A stretch of DNA of 64,000 nucleotides from Microbacterium allomyrinae. Its GTDB lineage: Bacteria > Actinomycetota > Actinomycetes > Actinomycetales > Microbacteriaceae. Shown here piece by piece: positions 24,401 to 31,435 of this stretch. Position numbers and translations under genes: made by a program. The stretch spans positions 62,001 through 126,000 of the forward strand of contig NZ_JAGTTN010000004.1 of assembly GCF_020682705.1 (NCBI RefSeq), written 5' to 3'. Under the pieces are notes generated by a model. The model saw nothing but the letters and a program-made list of their open reading frames with translations. It searched no databases and was not told the origin of the DNA. Position 1 is the stretch's first letter. Every line of letters begins with the position of its first letter.

Positions 24401-24446
24401 CTCCGACGGGCGTCGATCCCGTGACCTCACGATTTTCAGTCGTGCG
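24401..24446 (-). repeat. Inner attachment site: 3' part of tRNA-Phe at the prophage left end
   Basis: The first 40 bases equal 19480-19519. The match to a tRNA-Phe continues through CGTGCG, so the whole anticodon arm (CACGA-CTGAAAA-TCGTG), variable loop, T arm and acceptor strand are present on the minus strand. The D arm is missing. The integrase gene starts 270 bases away, so this is taken as the left attachment site of the prophage. An intact tRNA-Phe is predicted at the right end, outside the window. Confidence 0.85.
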
Positions 24447-24456
24447 GAAAGATCGC

Positions 24457-24556
24457 ATCTGGCTTGCATTAATCCATATCTGGCATGTAGCCTCTCAATA
24501 CAGGCCCACTCGGGACCATGCAAACCAACGGGAATGGCTACACCAACGGCTACACC
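24457..24556. promoter_or_regulatory. Possible integrase arm-type binding repeats
   Basis: Two direct ATCTGGC copies at 24457-24463 and 24478-24484 are spaced by exactly 21 bases (two helical turns). Two GGCTACACC copies at 24536-24544 and 24548-24556 are spaced by 12 bases. They lie between the attachment core and the integrase, where arm-type sites are expected. The function is inference. Confidence 0.35.
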
Positions 24557-24585
24557 CGCCCACCTTGGCCGGAAGGGAACACTCG

Positions 24586-24672
24586 ATGGACGCGCAACGC
24601 ACCATCCGCAGAAGAGCACAGCACGTCGGAGTGATCAACCAGGAGCTCTGGTCGGCGCACGGTAGAAGATGA
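24586..24672 (+). CDS. Very small basic phage protein, 28 residues
   Basis: An ATG at 24586 follows GGAAGGGAA at good spacing and opens MDAQRTIRRRAQHVGVINQE, ending at TGA 24670-24672. The peptide is basic and may form a helix. Its position between the attachment site and the integrase is typical for an excisionase or leader, but at 28 residues it is too short to assign. It may be a chance frame. Confidence 0.3.
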   Translation: MDAQRTIRRRAQHVGVINQELWSAHGRR

Positions 24673-24718
24673 GCCGGCCCGTGGAAGCCGGGCCAAAGCA
24701 GGAGAGGAACGGCACCGC

Positions 24719-25972
24719 ATGAGGGGCAAGGGCGAGGGTGCGGTGTATCGGGTCCCGAAGGACCGGAAGCAGCCGCTCAAGTACTGGACCGCCGTCGTTG
24801 AGCTCCCGAACCCGACCGGGGATCCGAAGGACCGCCGCCGAAAGGTGGTCCGTTCGAAGAACAAGAGCGAGGTCGTCGAGAAGCTCGCGAAGCTGCAAGA
24901 TGACCTCCGCAATCGCGGTGACCTACCGACATCATCCATGACGTGCGAGAAGTGGTTCTTGTACTGGGTGGAGCAGGTTGCTGCGAAAGAGGTCCGTCCG
25001 AACACGATCGACGGATACCGCCGGACGATCCACAACCACATCAACCCGGCGATCGGTCGCGTGAAGCTCGACAAGCTCGGACCGGCACACATTCGCCGTG
25101 TGCATGACGCCATCCTCGCGAAGGGGCTGGCCTCCACGACCGCGCTCCTCGCGCACCGAGTGATGTCGGTGTCGTTGAAGGATGCGCTCCGGGAGAACCG
25201 GATCGGGCGGAACCCCGCCACGCTCGTTCGTGCCCCACGCAAGTCCGTCACGGAGCTCCACGCGCTTGACCTCACCGAGGCATTGCAGGTCCTCCGCCAC
25301 GTGGCCACCATGCCCGAAGGTGCTCTATGGGCTACATCCCTGCTCACCGGCGCCCGCCGAGGCGAAGTGATCGGACTCGAACGCGACCGGGTCGGTGACT
25401 CCCTCGATCTGTCGTGGCAGCTGCAGCGCATCCGGTGGCGGCACGGATGCGGAGGCACGTGCGATCGCATCCGGGATCGGGACTGCCCGCAACGAAAGAC
25501 CGACGACACCCCCGCCGACTACGAGTACCGTAGCCTCGAGGGCGGCCTGTACTGGACCCGCCCGAAGTCGCCGAAGTCGTGGCGCATCATCCCCCTCATT
25601 GAACCGCTCCGATCCATCCTTCTGAGCCACCTCGAGAAGTCTCCCGAGAACCAGTGGGGACTCGTGTTCACCCGGAAGGGGCGACCGATCGGCCCAGACC
25701 TTGCCGGGAAGGACTGGCGGAAGGTTCTCGTCGCCGCAGGCATCGAGAAGGACGTCCGCCTCCACGATGCCCGACACACGGCCGTGGACCTGCTGTACCT
25801 CGCGGGTGTTCCCGAGGACCTCATCCAGGAGATCGTCGGCCATTCCACGCGGGCGACGACCCGCGGGTACAAGTCGCCGCAGAACCAGCAGCGACTCATC
25901 GCCGCGATGGAGCAGTTCTCAGCGTTGCTCGCGGACGAACCGCCTCGGGAGATCTCGGGTCGTGTGGCGTGA
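24719..25972 (+). CDS. int: Phage tyrosine integrase
   Basis: This 417-residue enzyme has an N-terminal arm-binding region (residues 1-65) with the AP2/SAM-like repeat (GAVYRVPKDRKQPLKYWTAV). A core-binding domain occupies residues 70-170. The catalytic part begins with LTGARRGEVIGL (Arg near 211), continues with LHDARHTAVDLL (HxxR near 349-352) and VGHSTRATTRGY, and ends with the Tyr nucleophile near 383. A Cys-rich insert (HGCGGTCDRIRDRDCPQ, near 240-257) is present. It recombines phage and tRNA-Phe sites; the attachment core lies 270 bases upstream. AGGAGAGG precedes the ATG. Confidence 0.92.
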   Translation: MRGKGEGAVYRVPKDRKQPLKYWTAVVELPNPTGDPKDRRRKVVRSKNKSEVVEKLAKLQDDLRNRGDLPTSSMTCEKWFLYWVEQVAAKEVRPNTIDGYRRTIHNHINPAIGRVKLDKLGPAHIRRVHDAILAKGLASTTALLAHRVMSVSLKDALRENRIGRNPATLVRAPRKSVTELHALDLTEALQVLRHVATMPEGALWATSLLTGARRGEVIGLERDRVGDSLDLSWQLQRIRWRHGCGGTCDRIRDRDCPQRKTDDTPADYEYRSLEGGLYWTRPKSPKSWRIIPLIEPLRSILLSHLEKSPENQWGLVFTRKGRPIGPDLAGKDWRKVLVAAGIEKDVRLHDARHTAVDLLYLAGVPEDLIQEIVGHSTRATTRGYKSPQNQQRLIAAMEQFSALLADEPPREISGRVA

Positions 25973-26010
25973 TGGGTCACCGCGCTGGCTGAACCTCTAT
26001 GCTCACCGTC

Positions 26011-26496
26011 ATGGGGAACATCACCGAGGATCCGGCCGTCGCACCAGAGCCTGTCGCACCGGCACCTGCGAGCAAGACGCCGCTCTGGATCGGTCTGGCC
26101 GCGGTCGGTGGGCTGATCGTCGGCATCATGGGGACTCTCGCCGTGAGCGGCATCGTGTCATCGGTGAGCTCAGCGACGGCGCAGGCAGAGGTCGACACTC
26201 GGCTTGAGGATGCCGTAGACCGGTGCAAGGCTTCTGATGGTACCGAGCTTGGTGACAAGAACCAGACGCTCGTGATCGACGTGCAGGGCAACGAGGACGC
26301 GACCGGCGCTTCATACGCGGACCAGGCATGCATCCTGGAATTCCTCGATATGCCGGCCAGCGTCGAGTCCCATATCAATCAGACGACGTCAATGGATGGG
26401 CGCCAGTCCGAGTCGTGGGACGGGCTGACGATCGAGTGGTCGTATCACCCGGACCGTGGCAGCGACATGGTGATCATGATCGACGAAGCCGAATGA
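26011..26496 (+). CDS. Single-pass membrane protein of unknown function
   Basis: The protein has 161 residues. A Pro/Ala-rich start is followed by one membrane helix (LWIGLAAVGGLIVGIMGTLA) near residues 25-45, then an extracellular acidic domain with two Cys (DRCKASDGTELG and ADQACILEFL). The two cysteines could form a disulfide. A -10-like TATGCT lies seven bases before the ATG at 26011, fitting a leaderless transcript; an ATG at 25999 is an alternative. Its place beside the integrase suggests a gene expressed in the lysogen, perhaps altering the host surface. That is inference. Confidence 0.6.
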   Translation: MGNITEDPAVAPEPVAPAPASKTPLWIGLAAVGGLIVGIMGTLAVSGIVSSVSSATAQAEVDTRLEDAVDRCKASDGTELGDKNQTLVIDVQGNEDATGASYADQACILEFLDMPASVESHINQTTSMDGRQSESWDGLTIEWSYHPDRGSDMVIMIDEAE

Positions 26497-26668
26497 TGCG
26501 ATGCGCTGTGACCGCGTCGTGCGCCTGTCCTTCGTGTGAGACCGCTGCGCGTCGGAGCAGCACGTAGTAGCGCGCCGGCGTCAGCCCGTGCGCGCGGATC
26601 GCGACCTCTTTCGCGCCAGAGTGGCGCGGCCATGCACGCTCGAAGTCGAGTAGTTCCCCAGTCCCCAC
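26474..26668 (-). CDS. DUF3263-like small protein
   Basis: This 64-residue protein resembles the actinobacterial DUF3263 family: ELLDFERAWPRHSGAKEVAI, then RAHGLTPARYYVLLRRAAVS and a basic end (RIIRLRRS). The hallmark LDFER..W...GAKE and TRYY-like ARYYxLL stretches are visible. The start is uncertain: GTG at 26668 or TTG at 26677. It overlaps the end of the convergent membrane-protein gene by 23 bases. DUF3263 proteins are common in actinophages and hosts, and the helical ARYY region looks DNA-binding. A regulatory role in lysogeny is possible but unproven. Confidence 0.6.
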   Translation of the reverse strand: MGTGELLDFERAWPRHSGAKEVAIRAHGLTPARYYVLLRRAAVSHEGQAHDAVTAHRIIRLRRS

Positions 26669-26716
26669 GGTGGACAACTCTGCCGGGGTGTTCCGACATC
26701 GGGCTACCCTCGACGC

Positions 26717-26845
26717 GTGGACGACATCCTCGACGACGTACAGACGCCGCGGTGCCCTGAATGTTCCGCGGTGTTGCGTGACGCGGTATCGGGCTACTGG
26801 TGCCAGTCGTGCCGGGTTGTGGTGATCGGGACTATCCCGTCGTGA
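26717..26845 (+). CDS. Small zinc-ribbon protein, 42 residues
   Basis: A GTG at 26717 opens a 42-residue frame with CPEC near residue 13 and CQSC near residue 29, a complete two-knuckle zinc ribbon, then a short hydrophobic end (VVVIGTIPS). It is divergent from the DUF3263-like gene across a 48-base spacer. Many actinophages carry such zinc ribbons of unknown function. The start codon is chosen for the length and position of the ribbon. Confidence 0.5.
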   Translation: MDDILDDVQTPRCPECSAVLRDAVSGYWCQSCRVVVIGTIPS

Positions 26846-26964
26846 CACGGGATGTGCAAAGAATCGGCCCCAGATTTGGAACGTCTCGGGGACGTGCCAA
26901 GTCTGTTTGCATGTCGGTGGTGTCGGCGTAGCCTGGGGTCCTCGGCCGGGGAAAGGGGACTCCC

Positions 26965-27261
26965 ATGGGCCGACTCACCCGTGACGTGCTGCTCGGCATC
27001 CAGCTGGCCACGACCTGCTCACGCAACCAGTACACCGGCGACCCGGGCCCGGTGATCGACGAGCTCCGCCGCATCGCCGGGGACCGGGTCGACATCCTCG
27101 CGCAGGAAGCCGGGAGCTGGGCTGGCTACTACGACAGCGAGTACACCCGCCCCCTCGCGGCCGCGCTCTCACAGATCGACGGCGCCGAGCCGTGGGTGGC
27201 CGAGGGGCGCCGACGGCGGGAGATCCCGACGCACGGCACCCCGCCACCGACAAGGGCCTGA
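26965..27261 (+). CDS. Hypothetical phage protein, 98 residues
   Basis: This small soluble protein (GRLTRDVLLGIQLATTCSRN, then VIDELRRIAGDRVDILAQEA, then a Tyr-rich GYYDSEYTRPLA) matches no family I recognise. A strong GGGGAAAGGGGA site precedes the ATG. A weak promoter (TTGCAT at 26907, 16 bases, TAGCCT at 26929) may drive it. It ends three bases before the convergent end of the second recombinase gene. Confidence 0.65.
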   Translation: MGRLTRDVLLGIQLATTCSRNQYTGDPGPVIDELRRIAGDRVDILAQEAGSWAGYYDSEYTRPLAAALSQIDGAEPWVAEGRRRREIPTHGTPPPTRA

Positions 27262-27264
27262 TGC

Positions 27265-28167
27265 TTACGCGGCCGATGCGAAGACGCGTGCGGCGACGTG
27301 CGCACCGTGCCGGTCGTGGTTCATGGGCTGGTGGTAGTAGTGCATCGTGGTGCGGATGTCGGCGTGATCCATCGACTCTTGCGTGTCGACGATCGACATG
27401 CCGGCGCGGACGAGCGCGGTCGCGTACGAGTGGCGCAGCGAGTGCGGGTGGACATTGTCGGGCAGTCCCGCTTTGCGGCAGAGTTCCTTGATCCAGAAGT
27501 AGGCGCCGTTGCGGGTCTGCCGGTTCCCGCGTCGGGTGAGGATCAGCGGGCCCGCCGTGCGGCCGTCGCGCGCGCGTTCGAGGATGCGGAGCAGCGGGAC
27601 GGGAATGGGCATGGTGCGCACCTTCCCGCCCTTCCTCGTGACGGTGACCAGGATGTAGCCGATCGCGTCTTCGGTGAAGTCCTCGATGCTGATCGAGCAC
27701 GCTTCGGAGACGCGGAGGCCGAGCATCGCCATCAACGCGACGAGCGCGTGATAGTGCGGCGACGTCTCCTCAGCCTGGCGCAGCAGTCTCCCCATCTGCC
27801 GGTCGTCGAGCCATGCGATCTTCGACCGGTCCACACTCCACCGCGGCAGCCGCACCATGTAGGTCGGGTCACGGTCGAGCAGCTCGTCGGCGACAGCGAG
27901 CCGGTAGAAGGATCGGATCGTCTGGAACCGGCGCGCGATCGACCGGGCCGCGTTGTGCCGCTCGAGCTCCAGGTGCCGCACGAACGCCTCGAGCGTCGAC
28001 CGGCGCACGGCGAGCGGGTCCACGCCGAACCCGGCGCACCAGCCGAAGAACAGCTGCAGGTCGCTCGTGTACAGCCGGAGCGTGCCGCCGGCGTAGTGGG
28101 AGAGGAACACGCGGCGCGCGAGCTCCGCGTCTCGTGAGGCGGGCAGGGGGACAGTATTCTCGTCCAT
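27265..28167 (-). CDS. Second tyrosine recombinase (XerC/XerD-like)
   Basis: The protein has 300 residues. A SAM-like core-binding domain (residues 12-100: LSHYAGGTLRLYTSDLQLFF) is followed by a catalytic domain. That domain carries MLGLRVSEACSI (first Arg), HPHSLRHSYATALV (HxxR), the MDHADIRTTMHYY end and the Tyr nucleophile. No arm-binding domain is present, unlike the integrase at 24719. The ATG at 28167 follows GGAG; a TTG at 28179 would add four residues. It faces the first integrase tail to tail. It could resolve dimers, recombine another site, or be a leftover from a second element. Confidence 0.88.
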   Translation of the reverse strand: MDENTVPLPASRDAELARRVFLSHYAGGTLRLYTSDLQLFFGWCAGFGVDPLAVRRSTLEAFVRHLELERHNAARSIARRFQTIRSFYRLAVADELLDRDPTYMVRLPRWSVDRSKIAWLDDRQMGRLLRQAEETSPHYHALVALMAMLGLRVSEACSISIEDFTEDAIGYILVTVTRKGGKVRTMPIPVPLLRILERARDGRTAGPLILTRRGNRQTRNGAYFWIKELCRKAGLPDNVHPHSLRHSYATALVRAGMSIVDTQESMDHADIRTTMHYYHQPMNHDRHGAHVAARVFASAA

Positions 28168-28526
28168 GGCGGACTCCAATGCAGAGTTGGATTCGTCAGC
28201 CCCGGCCGGTGTTACAGCACCTGTCGGGGCGCTCTCGTCTGTGAGAGACCGTCAGCCTACGACGCCCCGCCGACACCCCGGGAACGACGAAACGCCCCGC
28301 CCCCGACCGTGAGGCCGAGAGCGGGGCGCATCATCATGATGGTGAACAGGGTGATGAAGAACATGCCTGGGTGGGCTATGTCACCTTCGGAGCGTCCGGC
28401 ATGGCGAGCGGATGCACCCGATCAAGCAAATTCGGGCACCAGATCCGCGGAATCACGCGGGACTCCCGTCGGCGAGCGGCCCGCCAATCAAGCACCCGTC
28501 AATCAAATGCTGGATCTTTGGTGGAA
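28168..28526. other. Gene-free interval with repeats between recombinase and tail operon
   Basis: This interval has no convincing gene. It contains a hairpin (28293-28328) and three related boxes: ATCAAGCA at 28421-28428 and 28487-28494, and ATCAAATG at 28502-28509. The first box sits in the inverted repeat CCCGA/TCGGG. The boxes could be binding or crossover sites of the adjacent recombinase. A 28-residue minus-strand frame near 28480-28563 is probably chance. Confidence 0.4.
28293..28328 (-). terminator. Terminator between the late operon and the second recombinase
   Basis: CGCCCCGC (28293-28300) pairs with GCGGGGCG (28321-28328); on the minus strand TTTCG follows. It would stop late-operon transcription before it enters the recombinase gene, so the recombinase probably has its own promoter. 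Confidence 0.6.
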
Positions 28527-28691
28527 TCAGCGGCATACGGCCGACTGCCGGTCCCACTGCTGGTCGACGGCTGAGCAGACCACGTCCAAGACGCGGTCCT
28601 CGCCGTCCTCCTTGCCGATCCGGTAGGTGATCGCGGCGAGCGTGGCCGCGAGTGCACACGCGGTGAGCGTCGAGATGATGCGGTTCCTCAT
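28527..28691 (-). CDS. Small membrane or secreted protein, 54 residues
   Basis: A basic start (MRNRIISTL) and one hydrophobic segment (TACALAATLAAITYRIG) are followed by an acidic end with two cysteines (LDVVCSAVDQQWDRQSAVCR). Its start overlaps the SGNH gene stop as ATGA, so it is translated with it. The Cys in the hydrophobic part might allow lipid modification, but no proper lipobox is seen. It may be a small lysis accessory. The function is unknown. Confidence 0.6.
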   Translation of the reverse strand: MRNRIISTLTACALAATLAAITYRIGKEDGEDRVLDVVCSAVDQQWDRQSAVCR

Positions 28692-29995
28692 CGGGCGAGT
28701 TCTCCCACCAGGCTGAGGATGCTGCGGAGAGCCATCGCCGCGAGTGCCTTCTGCCCTGACGGCGTCGGGTGGACGCTGTCCGAGTGCAGGTAGGTGTCGC
28801 GGTTGCCGTTGCCGGTGGTGGCGCCGACGCGGCCGGTGCCGTCGAATCCCCACGTCACCCGGCTCCACGCCGCGGTCACGCCGGGCGTACCGCTGACGCT
28901 GTCGGACTCCGGGAAGTCGGCCTTCCAGACAGACCCGAGATACGTGACGAGCGACTGTCCCGTGTAGGCGCCAGCGGCCCAGACCGCGGGCACGCCATCG
29001 ACGGTGCCGAGCATGTCGAAGAACGCGAGCACGGCCGGATGCGCGAGCGCAGATGCGCGCACGGCTGCCGCGTTCGCTGCCCGGACTGCACCGATGGTGT
29101 CCGTCGAGTTGGTCGGCTGCGGGCCGAGCACGACGATCGGCACACCGGGGCACGCGGCCGCGTAAGCGTTGAGCGTGGTGGTGACCGCGGCGGCCAGCCC
29201 CGCTAGCCCGTCATCGTTCACCGACGCGCACATGACGATCAGGTCCGAGTCCGTCGCAGCGACCGTGGCGACTCGGGCCGGGTCGTCATACTTCGCAAAT
29301 GATCCCGTGCTGACAAAGCCGGTACCGCCCGCCACCGATCCCGTGTACTCGCACCCGAGAGACTGCGTGACGCTCCATGCGTAGCTCTGGTATCCGGGTG
29401 AACCATTCGAACCCGCCAGGAACGAGTCGCCAACCCATCCGATGACCACCCCGCGAGGCGCGGGCGAGAGGGACTGCTGCATGGGGACGATCACGCCACG
29501 GAAGCCGTTGATGCCAGAGATGTATATCTGGACGCGGCGACGTCGAGCGGATGCGAACGCGAGCTTGAGGTAGTGGTACGCCACCGTGGTGGACAGCGAG
29601 ACGAAGTCCTCAGTGACCGCGCGACCGTCGACCACAATCTGGTAGTAGATCGTGGCCCCGACAGGCACATACTCGAACTCGATCGAGTCGCCGTCGAGGA
29701 TGAAATCCGCGCCCGTGAACGGCCCGCCGCCCTGCACCTTCCAACGGTTGAATGGCGCATCCCAGGCGCCGCGTGACACGACTTCGGTGACGGCTCCCTG
29801 GAAGGCGGTGGTGCGGCCGCCGATGGTCGCGGCGGTGGCGTCGCTGACAGTGGGCGCATCGGTGGAGAGCGCGCCAGGCCACTCGCGCACCGTCGATGCG
29901 ATGCGGGTGGCGAGAGCTTTCAGCGCCGCCTCAGGAGCGCTGACAACCTCGATCGTGTCGAGCCGCACCCCAGCGGAATCACGCATGTATGCCAC
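28688..29995 (-). CDS. Phage SGNH/GDSL hydrolase, tail-associated
   Basis: This 435-residue protein has a beta-rich N-terminal part (residues 1-190) and an SGNH hydrolase domain. VIGWVGDSFLAGSNG carries block I Ser near residue 195. DLIVMCASVNDDG gives the block III Asn, and HSDSVHPTPSGQKALA gives block V Asp and His near residue 410. It probably removes ester-linked groups such as acetyl from host surface glycan. The GTG at 29995 lies two bases after the previous stop; the ATG at 29986 is three codons in. The N-terminal half may attach it to the tail. Confidence 0.8.
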   Translation of the reverse strand: MAYMRDSAGVRLDTIEVVSAPEAALKALATRIASTVREWPGALSTDAPTVSDATAATIGGRTTAFQGAVTEVVSRGAWDAPFNRWKVQGGGPFTGADFILDGDSIEFEYVPVGATIYYQIVVDGRAVTEDFVSLSTTVAYHYLKLAFASARRRRVQIYISGINGFRGVIVPMQQSLSPAPRGVVIGWVGDSFLAGSNGSPGYQSYAWSVTQSLGCEYTGSVAGGTGFVSTGSFAKYDDPARVATVAATDSDLIVMCASVNDDGLAGLAAAVTTTLNAYAAACPGVPIVVLGPQPTNSTDTIGAVRAANAAAVRASALAHPAVLAFFDMLGTVDGVPAVWAAGAYTGQSLVTYLGSVWKADFPESDSVSGTPGVTAAWSRVTWGFDGTGRVGATTGNGNRDTYLHSDSVHPTPSGQKALAAMALRSILSLVGELAR

Positions 29996-29997
29996 GG

Positions 29998-30663
29998 TCA
30001 GGCCTCCTCGAACACGATGTCGTCGATGTCGCCAGTAGTCACGTTCACCTTGATGACGACGGTCCCTGCGGGGTCGATGGACTCGCCCGTGAGGTGGTCC
30101 ACGAACCGAACAAAGGTGGCGGCTTGCTGGGCGGCGAACACCGACCCCGGCGCCCCGGCGGCCGCCGCCATCGCGGCATCCGTCGACGGGATCACCGAAG
30201 CGGCAGCAGCCTCCGCGGCCGACTGTGCAGTCTCCGCGGCCGCGCGCGCAGCCGCTGCAGCCGCCGCCGAGCCGAGCGCCGACGCGGCCTCCTCGAGCAC
30301 CTGCTGCGCGTTGGGCGGTGTCGGATCGAGCGGGGCGAAGGTTCCCGGGTCGACGTCGACCAGGTTGCCGAAGTCGACCGGCCCCGACGCGGGGATCTCG
30401 ACGAACCGGATCAGCTGCTTCCCACCCGACGACACCACGATGCGCACACAGCACACCCCGCCCGTCGCAGGCAGATCCAACACCTCCACCAGCGAGCCGT
30501 CAGCGATGGCGACGGTGATCTGCGACGGAAACGTCACATCCGCACCATCCACCCGCGTCACCGCACGGGCACCAGCCCAGTAGTCGACCTGCACCTTCCC
30601 GCGCTTCATCGGGCCCGGGGCGCCGAGCATCGTCTCCAGCCCGTTGAGCGTCACGACCGTCAT
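29998..30663 (-). CDS. Phage minor tail/collar protein with Ala-rich helix
   Basis: The protein has 221 residues. A beta-rich head (residues 1-105: KVQVDYWAGARAVTRVDG and FPSQITVAIADGSLVEVLDL) is followed by a long Ala/Glu/Gln-rich helix (residues 115-175: [20 protein letters not shown]). A short end domain (VVIKVNVTTGDIDDIVFEEA) closes the protein. The head-plus-rod shape resembles tail-fibre connector proteins of actinophages. It precedes the SGNH hydrolase by two bases. Binding to the receptor or to the hydrolase is inference. Confidence 0.65.
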   Translation of the reverse strand: MTVVTLNGLETMLGAPGPMKRGKVQVDYWAGARAVTRVDGADVTFPSQITVAIADGSLVEVLDLPATGGVCCVRIVVSSGGKQLIRFVEIPASGPVDFGNLVDVDPGTFAPLDPTPPNAQQVLEEAASALGSAAAAAAARAAAETAQSAAEAAAASVIPSTDAAMAAAAGAPGSVFAAQQAATFVRFVDHLTGESIDPAGTVVIKVNVTTGDIDDIVFEEA

Positions 30664-30666
30664 GAA

Positions 30667-31098
30667 CTACTCCCCTGCGAGATCGCTGCGCAGAGACACC
30701 CCGGGGGTGAACTGCGGGTCGATGGTCTGGACGTTGACGACCTGCACGAACGCAGCGAACGCGGTCAACGCAAGGCCCGTAATGGTGAGCACCGCCGCAG
30801 CGGTGTCGTCACCCCACCACCGGAACGCGACACCGAGCGGGCCGACGACACCGGCGAGGGCGTACAGGATGCCGCGGCCGACCGTGGTCAGCCAGCGGGC
30901 AGCGGCGGACGGGCGCAGGAGCGCGAGGCCGATCACGCCCTGCACGAGCTGCAGCGCGACCTGCGACACCGAGAGGAGCGCGTCGGCCTGCGACGTCGTC
31001 ACCCACCCGAAGTACGCGACGACGGGCAGCAGAGTCGCGAGCGCGGCCTGCAGCGCCTGCCGGCGGCCGTCAGTGAACCATGCGGCGAGAGTCTTCAT
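30667..31098 (-). CDS. Holin-like membrane protein
   Basis: The 143-residue protein has three or four hydrophobic segments (near residues 15-35, 45-65, 75-95 and 105-125). The N-terminus is short and charged and the tail polar. It lies three genes downstream of the endolysin in the lysis cluster. Size, topology and position fit a holin, which would form pores that release the lysin. Two other membrane proteins nearby are alternative candidates. The start at 31098 follows AGGAGG at good spacing. Confidence 0.6.
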   Translation of the reverse strand: MKTLAAWFTDGRRQALQAALATLLPVVAYFGWVTTSQADALLSVSQVALQLVQGVIGLALLRPSAAARWLTTVGRGILYALAGVVGPLGVAFRWWGDDTAAAVLTITGLALTAFAAFVQVVNVQTIDPQFTPGVSLRSDLAGE

Positions 31099-31111
31099 GA
31101 TGACCTCCTGG

Positions 31112-31435
31112 TCAGGGTCGTGTTGGCGGAGGCGGTGCCTTCTGCCGGTAGATGTGATCGCGGAGAATCTGCGTGTACTCCCGCTCGAGCGACAACTCGT
31201 CAGCGAGACGCTGCTTCTCGATCTCCGTCGCCACCCGCGCAGCGCGTGCGTCGCGGAGTTCCTCTTGCATTTGGTCGATGAGCGCGTCACGGTCAGCGAC
31301 GGTGTCGCGCCGTTCGGTGTGTTCGGTGGAGCGAACCCCGGCCTTGCGGTCGGAGATTGTCTTCACGCCGGTCCACACCGCTGTCGCGATCGCGACGATG
31401 GTGGTTCCGACGAGCGCCCACTCCTGCAGGTTCAC
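31112..31435 (-). CDS. Small membrane protein with coiled coil, lysis cluster
   Basis: The protein has 107 residues. One N-terminal membrane helix (LVGTTIVAIATAVWTGVKTI) is followed by a charged coiled-coil region (residues 45-95: ALIDQMQEELRDARAARVAT) and a Pro-rich end (KAPPPPTRP). The GTG at 31435 overlaps the previous stop as GTGA. The shape fits a spanin-like or holin-accessory protein. Gram-positive phages often carry such a gene beside holin and lysin. Confidence 0.6.
   Translation of the reverse strand: MNLQEWALVGTTIVAIATAVWTGVKTISDRKAGVRSTEHTERRDTVADRDALIDQMQEELRDARAARVATEIEKQRLADELSLEREYTQILRDHIYRQKAPPPPTRP

Larger units (their letters stand above)
19480..24440. mobile_element. Island between two tRNA-Phe attachment repeats
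   Basis: This 4.96-kb segment is bounded by identical 40-bp direct repeats of the tRNA-Phe 3' part. It carries an ATPase/TOPRIM gene pair, decayed sequence, and a regulator/exporter/thioesterase set, but no recombinase. The best reading is tandem insertion: an older element inserted in tRNA-Phe and lost its integrase, then the prophage inserted in the same site. Alternatively the segment is cargo carried by one larger element with an internal repeat. The repeats are seen; the history is inferred. Confidence 0.6.
24150..24585. other. Junction between island and prophage
   Basis: This 436-base interval has no convincing gene. It holds the thioesterase 3' flank, a strong terminator (24337-24371), the second tRNA-Phe fragment (24401-24446), then phage DNA with short direct repeats that may be integrase arm sites (24457-24556). 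The change from host-like to phage sequence occurs at about 24447, where the tRNA match ends. Confidence 0.6.

Noticed and set aside
24401..24446. A complete tRNA-Phe gene
   Set aside because: Only the anticodon arm, T arm and 3' strand are present; the sequence on the 5' side cannot form a D arm or acceptor stem. It is an attachment-site fragment. The same holds for 19480-19519.
28453..28659. A 68-codon minus-strand frame between the second recombinase and the tail operon
   Set aside because: It overlaps the better supported 54-residue gene (ATGA-coupled) and has no protein-like features apart from a short end.
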